A stretch of 64,000 nt of DNA from the NCBI RefSeq assembly GCF_900091555.1, contig NZ_FMCX01000010.1, forward strand, positions 62,001 through 126,000, read 5' to 3'. The notes beneath the pieces were generated by a model. It saw nothing but the letters and a program-made list of their open reading frames with translations, did not search any database and was not told the DNA's origin. Source of the DNA: Micromonospora mirobrigensis. GTDB taxonomy: Bacteria; Actinomycetota; Actinomycetes; Mycobacteriales; Micromonosporaceae. Made by a program: the position numbers and the translations under genes. Numbering within the stretch: the stretch's first letter is position 1; each line of letters starts with the position of its first letter. This document shows, in pieces, positions 25,337 through 33,721 of this stretch.

Positions 25337-26200
25337 TCAGCCGGCCAGCTCGGCGACCCGCCGGGTCAGCGCCTCGCCGTCGAGGAAGCCCCGGTGGACG
25401 ACCCGCCCGTCGCGGTCGAGGACGACGAAGGTGCTCTGCTCGACCACCTCGAACCGGCGCCACAGCTCCCCGGCGTGGTCGTCGAGCTGGGTGGTGCCGG
25501 CCAGCTCGAACTCGGTGACGAAGTCCTTCATGGCCGGTCGCTCGCCGAGCCCGGCCACGCCGATGATCGGCACGGTGTCCCGGTACTTCGGGGCGATCTC
25601 GGCGACCGTCCAGGCCTGGGAGGCGCAGGTGGCGCACCAGGGCGCCCAGAACCAGAGCACCACCGGCCGGCCGGCGAGGCCGGCGGCGGAGAAGGCGCCA
25701 CCGTCCAGGGTGGTGCCGGTGAACCGCAGCGTCGCCGGCGCGGCGGCGGTCAGGGCCGGCGCGGCGGTCGGGGCCGGCGTGATACCCACCGGGCCGGTCG
25801 GGGCGGTCGGGGCCTCGCCGACCGCGCAGGAGGTCACCCAGACAAGCGCGGCGACCAGCCCGGCGGTGGCCCGGAGGGCCGAACCGCGCAGGGCCGAATG
25901 CCGGCGCGGCGCCGGCCGGGTGGGAGGGTGGGGACGATGTGCAGAGCGGGCGGATAACCCGGTCGGAGCCTGTCGAGCTGATGTCGTGAACGACTCAGGC
26001 CTCCGGTCGGCGGTGCCGGCGGGGCATTCCGCCCCGGGGTCGCTGGCCGGATGGTGAGTCGTCTGCGACATCAGCTCGACAGGACGTTCGGTGGAAGACC
26101 TCCCGTCGGCTGAGCGGCCCACCGGTGTGGCACGGGCGGCGGCGGGGCCGGCTGGGCGGACCACAGGTGTGGTCCGGGCGGCAGGCCGGGGCGTGGGCAT
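25337..26200 (-). CDS. TlpA/redoxin-domain thiol-disulfide lipoprotein
   Basis: The C-terminal half is a thioredoxin-fold redoxin with active site WAPWCATCASQ and a later V-V-x-x-S-T-F-V-V-L-D segment. A hydrophobic helix ending VTSC (LVAALVWVTSCAVGEAP) looks like a lipobox, so the domain is probably anchored outside the membrane, with CcdA as electron donor. The start is uncertain. ATG at 26200 has AGAGGAG upstream but gives an unusually long, disordered N-terminus; ATG at 26071 falls in a large inverted repeat; no ATG, GTG or TTG exists between that repeat and the lipobox. The repeat may have inserted into or replaced the original start region. Confidence 0.8.
   Translation of the reverse strand: MPTPRPAARTTPVVRPAGPAAARATPVGRSADGRSSTERPVELMSQTTHHPASDPGAECPAGTADRRPESFTTSARQAPTGLSARSAHRPHPPTRPAPRRHSALRGSALRATAGLVAALVWVTSCAVGEAPTAPTGPVGITPAPTAAPALTAAAPATLRFTGTTLDGGAFSAAGLAGRPVVLWFWAPWCATCASQAWTVAEIAPKYRDTVPIIGVAGLGERPAMKDFVTEFELAGTTQLDDHAGELWRRFEVVEQSTFVVLDRDGRVVHRGFLDGEALTRRVAELAG
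25969..26083. repeat. long imperfect inverted repeat (29-base arms)
   Basis: The arms 25969-25997 and 26055-26083 are complementary over 29 bases with a three-base mismatch patch. The 57 bases between them are themselves partly self-complementary around a GGCGGGGCATTCCGCCCC hairpin. The whole folds into one long stem. It lies at the 5' end of the redoxin gene. It could be a MITE-like insertion, a recombinase site or an RNA regulatory hairpin. Confidence 0.75.
26118..26175. repeat. two related palindromic repeats
   Basis: GCCCACCGGTGTGGC (from 26118) and GGACCACAGGTGTGGTCC (26158-26175) are both self-complementary, share GGTGTGG plus a following GGGCGGC, and stand about 40 bases apart. They lie between the NuoF-like and redoxin genes and may be operator sites or hairpins. 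Confidence 0.5.
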
Positions 26201-26224
26201 CCGGGGCTCCTCTGCGGGTTCGTG

Positions 26225-27688
26225 CTATTCGGCCTTGGCCAGCCGGAGCGCCAGCTCGGGGCAGACCTTGACCGCCTTGAGGGCGCCCTCGCGCAGCCAG
26301 GTCGGGACCGGGGTGGGCGGGAAGGCGGGATATCCGTTGCCGTCGAGCCGGATGAAGTCCGGCACCACGTGCGCGCAGAGCCCGTGCCCGTCGCACCGGG
26401 ACCAGTCGAGGGTGAGCCGCTGCGGGTCGGCGTCCGGGGCGCCGGGCAGCCCCATCACACCCTTGACCCGCCGGCCGCAGCCGTCGCCGGTGGTGTGCAG
26501 CCGCAGGTCCTCGGCGAAGACCTCGACCGCGGAGAGCGCGAATCGGGCCGTACCGTCGGGGTGGCTGCACGCGCCGCGGCCCCGCACGTCGGTGGCGGCC
26601 GCGCGGACGATCTCCACCGGCGCGCTGCCGGCGACCGCCAGGTCGACGGCGCGGGCCAGGTCCGGCAGGCCCATCTTGCACGGTCCGCACTGTCCGGCGG
26701 ACTCGCCGGCCAGGTAGCGGACCACCTGCGCGCTCTCGCCGAGCGGGCAGGTGTCCCGGCCCAGCGGGACGATGATGCCGGCGCCGAGAGTGCCACCGAC
26801 CGCGGTCAGCCCGGCGCGGGAGACCTCGGCCCGGTCGGCGGCCTCCGGGGTGATCCACTTGCCGTGGTAGCCGCCGGTCAGGATGCCCGGGCCGTCGGGC
26901 ACCTGGCAGAGTTCGAGGATCTCGCGCAGCGGCGTCCCCGCCGCGCACTCGACCACGGCGGGCCGGCCGGCGGCGCCGGTCACCGTGAGCAGCACCGTGC
27001 CGGGTTCCGCGTCGGTGCCGAGCGCCGCGTACTCGTACGGCCCGAGCCGGGCGGCGACGGCGAGCTGGGCGTACGTCTCGGCGTTGGAGAGCAGGGTGGG
27101 CAGACCGCCCACACCGGAGTCGCTGGACCGCTTCTTGGTGCCGGGCGGGATGTGCGGCAGCCCGTTGATCCCGTTGACCAGCGCGCCGCCCTCCCCGGAG
27201 ATGAACCGGTGCGGGACGGTGACGATGCTGGTCGGCACCGGCATCCGCCGTTCCTCCAGCGCCTCGGTCAGCGACGGCCGGGCCACGTCGTCGTCGGAGA
27301 CCCCGATGACGATCTCCTCGGCGTCCAGCGCGTACGCGGCCAGCGCGGCGCCGTCCAGCACGAGGTGCGGCGCGCGGGTGAGCAGCACCTTGTCCTTCCA
27401 GCTGGCCGGCTCCCCCTCGGTGGCGTTGACCACCACCACCGCCGGGGCGTCCTGCCGCTGGCAGGACTCCAGCACCGCGCGCAGTTTGCGGGCGAACGGG
27501 AAACCGGCCCCGCCCTTGCCCTTGAGCTGGACGCCGTCGACCAGCCGGAGCAGGTTCGCCGGCTCGATCGGGCCGATCGGGCCGTGCACCTCCTCGTGGG
27601 CGGCCAGGTCGAGCCGGCCGAAGTCGGCGAACCCGGCGGTGAGCCGGGCCTCCCCGACGCAGGCCACCGGCGGCACGGTCGTCCGCAT
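26225..27688 (-). CDS. NuoF-like flavoprotein with added ferredoxin domain
   Basis: About 487 residues. It has the NADH/FMN-binding core of NuoF/HoxF: KGKGGAGFPFARKL as the nucleotide loop, and VVVNATEGEPASWKDK and ISGEGGALVNGI as family blocks. The Fe-S motif follows, SAGQCGPCKMG with a distant GRGACSHPDG. A C-terminal ferredoxin-like domain has Cys in DWSRCDGHGLCAHVVPDF and AVKVCPEL, a pattern typical of small 3Fe-4S/4Fe-4S ferredoxins. It is not part of a complex I operon; instead its ATG overlaps the stop of the heme-b membrane gene. The pair likely moves electrons between NAD(P)H, Fe-S centres and the membrane heme protein. Confidence 0.85.
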   Translation of the reverse strand: MRTTVPPVACVGEARLTAGFADFGRLDLAAHEEVHGPIGPIEPANLLRLVDGVQLKGKGGAGFPFARKLRAVLESCQRQDAPAVVVVNATEGEPASWKDKVLLTRAPHLVLDGAALAAYALDAEEIVIGVSDDDVARPSLTEALEERRMPVPTSIVTVPHRFISGEGGALVNGINGLPHIPPGTKKRSSDSGVGGLPTLLSNAETYAQLAVAARLGPYEYAALGTDAEPGTVLLTVTGAAGRPAVVECAAGTPLREILELCQVPDGPGILTGGYHGKWITPEAADRAEVSRAGLTAVGGTLGAGIIVPLGRDTCPLGESAQVVRYLAGESAGQCGPCKMGLPDLARAVDLAVAGSAPVEIVRAAATDVRGRGACSHPDGTARFALSAVEVFAEDLRLHTTGDGCGRRVKGVMGLPGAPDADPQRLTLDWSRCDGHGLCAHVVPDFIRLDGNGYPAFPPTPVPTWLREGALKAVKVCPELALRLAKAE

Positions 27689-29178
27689 CACTTCGCCTCC
27701 CCGCGCAGCCCGGCCCAGTACGCCCCGTCGACCGCCTCGGCGCTGGCCCGGCGACGGCGGCTGGACCGGCCGTCCCCGGCGGCCCGCCGCGCCCGGCGCG
27801 AGGCCAGGTCGACAAGCGTGGGGGTGTCGTCGACGGGCAGCTCGTCCGGCAGGTAGCGGGCCGGCGGGCGCCAGTAGTCCGGCTCCTCGGGCACGTCGTC
27901 GTCGAGGCTGTGCCGGCCGGCGGAGACCGGCTCGACCGACAGCGGCGCCGAGGCCTCCCAGCGGCGCGGGCTGTCCCACGGCTCCTCCGGCCCGGTCCGG
28001 CGGGACCGGCGGGCACCGGAGGTCGGGGCCAGGTCGCCCTCGTCGGGCGGGACCGGGTCGTCGGCGTACCGGGTGCGTCGGCCCGGGGAGACCGGCGCGC
28101 TCTCCTCGGCCCGTCGGGCACGACGCCCGGTGGAGACCGGCACCAGTTCCTCGTCCCGGCCCGGTCGCTCGGCGGCGCGAGCGGCCCGGACCGGCTGGCG
28201 CAGGCTGCCCGGCTCGGGGACCACCGGGACCGTGAACCGCTCCGGGTCGCGGCGGCGGGCCGGGGCGCCGGCGCCGGCCCACGAGGTGGCGGTGGTCTCC
28301 GCCCAGCCGCCCCGGGCGCCCTTCTCCTGGCGGGTGTCGGCGTCGGCCCGGCCCCGGCCCAGCCGGGTGAGCAGGCCCCGGGCGCCGGCCTCCTCGGCGG
28401 GGCGGGCGGCCATGGCCCGGTTGCGGGCGGCGGCCTGCTGCTGCTCCCGACTGCGCCGGCCGACGTGGACGGAGAGCCGGACCAGCAGGGCCACCACCAC
28501 CAGCAGCCCGCAGGCCAGGTAGCTGAGCACCACCCAGGACTTGGCGGCCCGGCCGGCGTTCAGGCCGTGGAGCAGGGCGAAGGGCCAGGAGAGGTACGCC
28601 ATCGAGTGCAGCGACCGCCACACCCACTTCGGGCCGACGCCGGCGAAGCGGGCCCGGATGACGCCGGTCCAGAGCACGCTGACCATGAGGAAGGCGGCCA
28701 CCGTGCCGAGCCCGACGTAGAGGCCGCGCCCGCCGAGGAAGGGCAGCACGGCGTCGGTGGGGCCGGCCCGCCCGATGGCGATCTTGGTGATCACGTGGAA
28801 GACCAGGCCGGCGACGCCCAGGACACCGGTGGCCCGGTGCGCCGACTGGAGCAGCACCCGGTGCCGGATCTGGAGCACCAGCCGGTCGGTGGCGAGCAGG
28901 CCCATCATCACCGTCAGGCTCAACGAGACCAGGGCGACGACACCGGCGAAGAACTCGGTGAAGAAGAAGCCGTACGCGTACATGGTGGCGCCCTCGCCGG
29001 TGAGCTCGACGCCCGCCCAGAGCAGGGCGAGAGCGGAGCCGACCAGCAGCGCGAGCGCCGGCCGGGACAGGGTACGCACGCCCCGGCTGGTGCTGGTGGT
29101 CCGGACGGTCACCGCCTTCTGGTTCTGCTGTCCCCGGCCCATCTGCTCCTCGATCGTCAACTCGCGGCGGCGCCCCAC
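27688..29178 (-). CDS. ferric reductase-like heme-b membrane protein with long disordered tail
   Basis: The first ~230 residues hold six membrane helices. Paired histidines occur in HRATGVLGVAGLVFHVITK and WRSLHSMAYLSWPFALLHG, the two-heme arrangement of ferric reductase-like transmembrane proteins. The remaining ~250 residues are an Arg/Glu/Pro-rich, low-complexity cytoplasmic tail without a flavin or NAD domain. The reductase module is therefore supplied by the coupled NuoF-like protein (overlap TGATG). GTG at 29178 is used here; an ATG at 29142 with GAGGAG close upstream is an alternative. Substrate may be quinone, ferric iron or another membrane acceptor. Confidence 0.82.
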   Translation of the reverse strand: MGRRRELTIEEQMGRGQQNQKAVTVRTTSTSRGVRTLSRPALALLVGSALALLWAGVELTGEGATMYAYGFFFTEFFAGVVALVSLSLTVMMGLLATDRLVLQIRHRVLLQSAHRATGVLGVAGLVFHVITKIAIGRAGPTDAVLPFLGGRGLYVGLGTVAAFLMVSVLWTGVIRARFAGVGPKWVWRSLHSMAYLSWPFALLHGLNAGRAAKSWVVLSYLACGLLVVVALLVRLSVHVGRRSREQQQAAARNRAMAARPAEEAGARGLLTRLGRGRADADTRQEKGARGGWAETTATSWAGAGAPARRRDPERFTVPVVPEPGSLRQPVRAARAAERPGRDEELVPVSTGRRARRAEESAPVSPGRRTRYADDPVPPDEGDLAPTSGARRSRRTGPEEPWDSPRRWEASAPLSVEPVSAGRHSLDDDVPEEPDYWRPPARYLPDELPVDDTPTLVDLASRRARRAAGDGRSSRRRRASAEAVDGAYWAGLRGEAK

Positions 29179-29302
29179 CGGCCGACCCTGCTCCGTCCAG
29201 CAGTACGCACGCCGACCGTGAACGGATCAGCGTCGGTGGGAATTTCTCGGCCGGATCGTCGAACCGCCCGGTCGCGGCGCGCGTGTAGCACCCCGCGCAA
29301 CG

Positions 29303-29350
29303 ACGGATGTCCATCCGTTGACAGCCCTTGCAACGCGCTTGTAACCTTGC
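29303..29350 (+). promoter_or_regulatory. alpha-amylase promoter with LacI-type operator-like repeats
   Basis: A TTGACA at 29318-29323 is followed after 17 bases by GTAACC as a poor -10. The spacer holds CTTGCAA-CGCG-CTTGTAA-CCTTGC, similar to the CTTGC-type repeats found in promoters of Streptomyces amylase genes under glucose and maltose control. ACGGAT-GTCC-ATCCGT just upstream is a further palindrome. Confidence 0.5.
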
Positions 29351-29446
29351 CGAAAATTTTCAGTCCGGTCTGCAAGAAGCCGGCACTGAAGAACCCTCCC
29401 CCGCGCACGCACCACCACCCCGTCCCCCGCACCCCCAGGAGTACCG

Positions 29447-30892
29447 ATGCATCAACGTCGATGCCGCTCGGCGATCCTCGCCCTCGGCGCGATCGCCAGC
29501 CTGCTCGTACCCACAGCCGTGGCGGCACCCCCGGCCGTCGCGGCGACCCCGGGCACAAAGAAGGTCATCGTCCAGCTCTTCGAGTGGAACTGGACCTCGG
29601 TGGCCAGCGAGTGCACAGGAGTGCTGGGCCCGAAGGGCTACGGCTGGGTGCAGGTCTCCCCGCCGCAGGAGCACGTCAATGCCGCGCCGTGGTGGGTCTC
29701 CTACCAGCCGGTCAGCTACCGGATCGAGTCCCGCAAGGGCACCCGGGCGCAGTTCCAGTCCATGGTCAACACCTGCCACAACGCGGGCGTGAAGGTCATC
29801 GTGGACACCGTGGTCAACCACATGTCCGGCCAGGAGAACGGCGGCACCGGCTGGGCCGGCACCAGCTACGGCCACTACAACTACCCGGGCACCTACGGCT
29901 CGCAGGACTTCCACTACTGCGGGCGCAACGGCAACAACGACATCGTCAACTACAGCGACCGGTACGAGGTGCAGAACTGCGAGCTGGTCAACCTCGCGGA
30001 CCTGAAGACGGAGTCGGACTACGTCCGCACCCGGCTCGCCGCGTACATGAACGACCTGCTCTCCCTCGGCGTCGACGGCTTCCGGATGGACGGCAGCAAG
30101 CACATGCCGGCCGCCGACATCGCCGCCATCAAGAGCAAGCTCTCCCGCTCGGCGTACCTGGTACAGGAGGTCATCTACGGCGCCGGTGAGCCGGTGCAGC
30201 CGACCGAGTACACCGGCAACGGCGACGTGCACGAGTTCCGGTACGGCAAGGACCTGGCCCGGATGTTCAACAGCGAGCGGCTGGCGTACCTGAAGAACTT
30301 CGGCGAGGCGTGGGGCTACCTGCCCAGCAGCCAGGCGGTGGCCTTCGTGGACAACCACGACACCCAGCGCGAGGGCGGGGTGCTGACATACAAGAACGGC
30401 GGCGCGTACGCCCTGGCGAACGCGTTCATGCTGGCCTGGCCGTACGGCACCCCGGCGGTGATGTCCAGCTTCTCGTTCAGCAACAAGGACCAGGCGCCGC
30501 CCTCGGACGCCAGCAACCGGATCACCAACACCACCTGCTACGCGGGCTGGGAGTGCGAGCACCGCTGGCGGGTGATCGCCAACATGGTCGGCTTCAACAA
30601 CGCCACCCAGGGCGCCGGCGTCAGCAACTGGTACGACAACGGCTACCAGCACATCGCCTTCAGCCGTACCGGCAAGGGCTTCCTGACCATCAACGACGAG
30701 GACTCCGCGATCACCGGCCGCTCGTACTACACCGGCCTGCCCGCCGGCCGGTACTGCGACGTCGTCCACGGCGACTTCAGCAACGGCTCGTGCAGCGGAC
30801 CGGTGATCACCGTGGACTCCAGCGGCTGGTTCGCCGCGACCATCAACGCCCACGACGCGGTCGCCATCCACGTCGGCGCCCGGCTGCCCTGA
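29447..30892 (+). CDS. secreted alpha-amylase (GH13)
   Basis: 481 residues with a signal peptide ending around TAVAAPPAVA. GH13 landmarks are all present: VIVDTVVNHMSG (region I), GFRMDGSKHM with the nucleophile aspartate (II), LVQEVIYG with the acid/base glutamate (III), and FVDNHDTQR (IV). The length and the Cys-containing YCGRNGNNDI and TTCYAGWECEHRW match the compact actinobacterial/animal-type amylases without an added starch-binding domain. It hydrolyses internal alpha-1,4 bonds of starch outside the cell. CAGGAG precedes the ATG. It stands alone, with its own promoter and terminator. Confidence 0.95.
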   Translation: MHQRRCRSAILALGAIASLLVPTAVAAPPAVAATPGTKKVIVQLFEWNWTSVASECTGVLGPKGYGWVQVSPPQEHVNAAPWWVSYQPVSYRIESRKGTRAQFQSMVNTCHNAGVKVIVDTVVNHMSGQENGGTGWAGTSYGHYNYPGTYGSQDFHYCGRNGNNDIVNYSDRYEVQNCELVNLADLKTESDYVRTRLAAYMNDLLSLGVDGFRMDGSKHMPAADIAAIKSKLSRSAYLVQEVIYGAGEPVQPTEYTGNGDVHEFRYGKDLARMFNSERLAYLKNFGEAWGYLPSSQAVAFVDNHDTQREGGVLTYKNGGAYALANAFMLAWPYGTPAVMSSFSFSNKDQAPPSDASNRITNTTCYAGWECEHRWRVIANMVGFNNATQGAGVSNWYDNGYQHIAFSRTGKGFLTINDEDSAITGRSYYTGLPAGRYCDVVHGDFSNGSCSGPVITVDSSGWFAATINAHDAVAIHVGARLP

Positions 30893-30930
30893 CCCGGCTG
30901 GTCGACCCGATCCGGCCGACCGTCCGACCC

Positions 30931-30966
30931 GGAGCCCCCGTACCGCCCCCGCGGCGCGGGGGCTCC
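30931..30966 (+). terminator. alpha-amylase terminator hairpin
   Basis: GGAGCCCCCG and CGGGGGCTCC pair over ten bases about 40 bases after the amylase stop, with a G/C-rich inner loop that can pair further. Confidence 0.75.
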
Positions 30967-31017
30967 GCCGTGCCGGTTGTCGGCTCGGGAGGGCGTACGC
31001 TCGCTTAGAGTGGTTTC

Positions 31018-31924
31018 GTGCTCTTTGCCCGGTTGACCTCGCGCTGGACGCTCGGCTGGCTGCTCGCCGCCCTCGGCGTACCCCTGGTGCTCGCCGCGGT
31101 GCTGTTCGCCGGCCGGCCGTCGCCCCCCCGGACACCCGACGGCCCGGCCCACGCCGCCACCCACCGCGGCCCCGGCCACCCCGAGCCCGACCGGGTCGGA
31201 GTCGGTGCCGGCCGCGGCGCCCGCGCCGCCCGGCCTGCCGGTGATCGACTACGCCGCCGCGCCCGCCGGTTTCCCGGCCGACCCGCACCCCGGCGACACC
31301 CGGCCGCTCACCCAGGGGCTCGCCCCCACCCGGAAGATCCCGGTGTACGACGCGCCGGGCGGCCGGCCGCTGGCCTTCCTCGCCCCCACCATCAGCGACG
31401 TCCCGCTGACCGTGCCGATCGCCCAGCGGCGCACCGGCTGGACCGCGGTGCTGCTCCCCTCGGCCAACCGCCGGCTGGCCTGGGTCCCGCCCACCGGCGG
31501 CTGGACCACCGTCGCCCTGCCCGACCAGATCGTGGTGGAACGCCGCCCGCACCGACTCACCTGGTTCCACTCCGGTCGCGCCGTGCGGTCCTGGCCGGTC
31601 AGCCTCGGCATGCCCGGCCAGGAGACCCCGCTGGGCCGCACCTTCGTCCTGGGCCGCACTCCCCCGCCGGAGGAGGTCTACGGCGGGGTGGACATCTTCG
31701 CCCTCGGCGCGGTCCCCGACGACCCGGACGCCGTCCCCACCGGCCTGAAGGGAGCGCACATCGGCCTGCACAGCTGGCACGACGACGACACCCTCGGGCG
31801 CAACGTCACCAACGGCTGCATCCGGCTGACCCGCGGCGCCCAGCGGCTGCTGCTCGACCGGGTGCCGCCCGGCACCGGCCTGCTCGTGGTCGACCAGCTC
31901 CACACCCCGCCGGCCACCGCCTGA
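31018..31924 (+). CDS. L,D-transpeptidase (YkuD) with apparent frameshift at a C7 tract
   Basis: The start at 31018 encodes a good membrane/signal segment (WTLGWLLAALGVPLVLAAVLFAG). Just after it a run of seven C (31123-31129) breaks the frame: with six C, the frame would continue through a Pro/Thr-rich linker into the catalytic part. The downstream frame holds the YkuD domain with GLHSWHDDD and the active-site NVTNGCIRL (cysteine nucleophile), which makes 3-3 peptidoglycan crosslinks or anchors proteins. Without the shift the enzyme would start at the GTG at 31205 and lack export. This is either a real frameshift, phase variation, or a sequence error at a homopolymer. Confidence 0.75.
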
Positions 31925-31933
31925 GCGGCCGGC

Positions 31934-32557
31934 TCACCGGCCGAGCAGCCAGCCGTTCTCCTCGGCGATCCGCACCGCGTCGGCCCGGTTGCGGGCCCCG
32001 GTCTTGCCGATCGCCGCCGACAGGTGGTTGCGCACCGTGCCCTCGGAGAGGTGCAGCGTGCGGGCCAGCTCGGCGACCGTCCCCCCGCCCCGGGCGGTAC
32101 GCAGCACCTCGGTCTCCCGTTCGGTCAGCGGGCTCGTCCCGGCGGCGAGGGTCTCCGCGGCCAGGGTCGGGTCGACCACCCGCAGCCCGGCGCGCACCCG
32201 GCGGACCGCGTCGGCGAGCTGCCGGGCCGGGGTGTCCTTGACCACGAAGCCGTCCGCGCCGGCCTCCATCGCCCGGCGCAGGTAGCCGGGGCGGCCGAAG
32301 GTGGTCACCACCAGCACCCGGCAGCCGGGCACCGCGGCCCGCAGCGCGGCCGTCGCGGCGATCCCGTCCAGGCCGGGCATCTCCACGTCGAGCAACGCCA
32401 CGTCGGGCGAGGTGCGTCGGGCCTCGGGGACCACCTCGTCGCCGCGCCCCACCTCGGCCACCACCGTCAGGTCCGGCTCCAGCGACAGCAGCGCGGCCAG
32501 CGCTCCCCGGACCAGCGCCTGGTCGTCGGCGAGCAGCAGCCGGATCGGCGCGTCCAT
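31934..32557 (-). CDS. NarL/LuxR-family response regulator
   Basis: 207 residues. The receiver domain has the acidic pair in LLLADDQALVRG, the phospho-acceptor aspartate in VALLDVEMPGLDG, and the Thr/Lys of the switch in VVTTFG and VVKDTP. A LuxR helix-turn-helix begins LTERETEVLRTA. The sensor kinase is encoded one base upstream on the same strand, so the two are co-translated. It probably regulates the ABC exporter genes located directly upstream of the kinase. Confidence 0.93.
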   Translation of the reverse strand: MDAPIRLLLADDQALVRGALAALLSLEPDLTVVAEVGRGDEVVPEARRTSPDVALLDVEMPGLDGIAATAALRAAVPGCRVLVVTTFGRPGYLRRAMEAGADGFVVKDTPARQLADAVRRVRAGLRVVDPTLAAETLAAGTSPLTERETEVLRTARGGGTVAELARTLHLSEGTVRNHLSAAIGKTGARNRADAVRIAEENGWLLGR

Positions 32558-32558
32558 C

Positions 32559-33683
32559 TCAACCCTCCCCGTCGGGCACGGCCACCCGCAGCAGGAAACC
32601 AGGGCCGTCCGGCCGGCGGCCGACGGTGACGGTGGCGTCCCACCGGCGGGCCCGCTCGCGCAGCCCCACCAGGCCGTGCCCGGCGCCGTCGGATCCGGGG
32701 GCCGGGCCGCGGCCGTCGTCGCGTACCTCCACCGCCGTCGCGGTCACCCGGATCTCGCAGCGCCGCGCGCCGCTGTGCCGCACCACGTTGGTCACCCCCT
32801 CCCGGACCGCCCAGCCGAACAGCTCGTCGCGCTCCGCGGGCAGCTCCGGCAGGCCTTCCGGCAGCTCCGCGCGGATGCCCGCGGCGGTCAGCGCCGAGCG
32901 GGCGCCGGCCAGCTCGGTGCCGAGACCGACCCCGCGGTACGCCCCGACGGTGCCCCGCACGTCCGCGAGGGCCTCCCGGGCCAGCCGCTCCACGTCGGCG
33001 ATCTCGGTGGCCGCCCGGGCCGGGTCGAGCTCCAGCAGCCGCCCGGCCAGCTCCGCCTTCACCGCCACCACGGTCAGCGAGTGGCCGAGGATGTCGTGCA
33101 GGTCGCGGGCGGTGCGGGCGCGCTCCTCGGCGACGGCGAGCCGGCGGATCTCGGCCTGCGCGGCATGGAGCTCGGCGTTGCGTTGGGCCAGCCGGCTCAC
33201 CCCGAACATGGCGAGCGCGGCGAGCAGCACGGCGAAGAGGATCGTGCGCTCCGCGCCCCAGCCGGGCACCAGGAGGCCCAGCAGCATCGGAGTGACCGCG
33301 GCCAGCAGCACCACCACGACGGCCGGCCGGGTCGGCAGCAGGAAGATCGCGGCGGCGGCCACGAAGACCAGGGTGGACATCCACTCGCCCCCGGTGCCAG
33401 GGATGCCGGCCAGGCCGAGGGCGAGCAGCCCACCGAGGATCGCCCAGGCCCGGCCCGGCGGGATGGGCCGGGCGGACCGGCGCATCAGCCGGCCCCACTC
33501 GAAGGCGAGGACGTAGCCCAGCCCGAAGGCGACCAGGGTGGCCACCCCCAGCACCCGCCGCCACACCTGCTCCTGGTGCAGCGCGGCGTCCAGGGCGGTG
33601 TTGAGGAAGATCAGCCAGACCGCCGCCAGCAGCCATCCGGTGAACCGCCAGCGGTGGCTCACCGGATAGGGGTCGTCGGGCAT
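32559..33683 (-). CDS. HisKA_3-type sensor histidine kinase
   Basis: 374 residues. Several membrane helices form the N-terminal half (WLLAAVWLIFLNTALDAAL; ILGGLLALGLAGI; VVVVLLAAVTPMLLGLLV; ILFAVLLAALAMFGV) with little extracytoplasmic sequence, so it likely senses within the membrane. The HisKA_3 phosphorylation site is ARDLHDILGHS, and the ATPase has N in VREGVTNVVRHS and the G-box DDGRGPAPGSDGAGHGLVGLRER. This is the LiaS/DesK-like type. The ATG at 33683 is used; a GTG nine bases upstream is possible. Confidence 0.9.
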   Translation of the reverse strand: MPDDPYPVSHRWRFTGWLLAAVWLIFLNTALDAALHQEQVWRRVLGVATLVAFGLGYVLAFEWGRLMRRSARPIPPGRAWAILGGLLALGLAGIPGTGGEWMSTLVFVAAAAIFLLPTRPAVVVVLLAAVTPMLLGLLVPGWGAERTILFAVLLAALAMFGVSRLAQRNAELHAAQAEIRRLAVAEERARTARDLHDILGHSLTVVAVKAELAGRLLELDPARAATEIADVERLAREALADVRGTVGAYRGVGLGTELAGARSALTAAGIRAELPEGLPELPAERDELFGWAVREGVTNVVRHSGARRCEIRVTATAVEVRDDGRGPAPGSDGAGHGLVGLRERARRWDATVTVGRRPDGPGFLLRVAVPDGEG

Positions 33684-33721
33684 GAGCTTCACGGCGCCCA
33701 CGCTAACCCGGGCCGGCCCGC

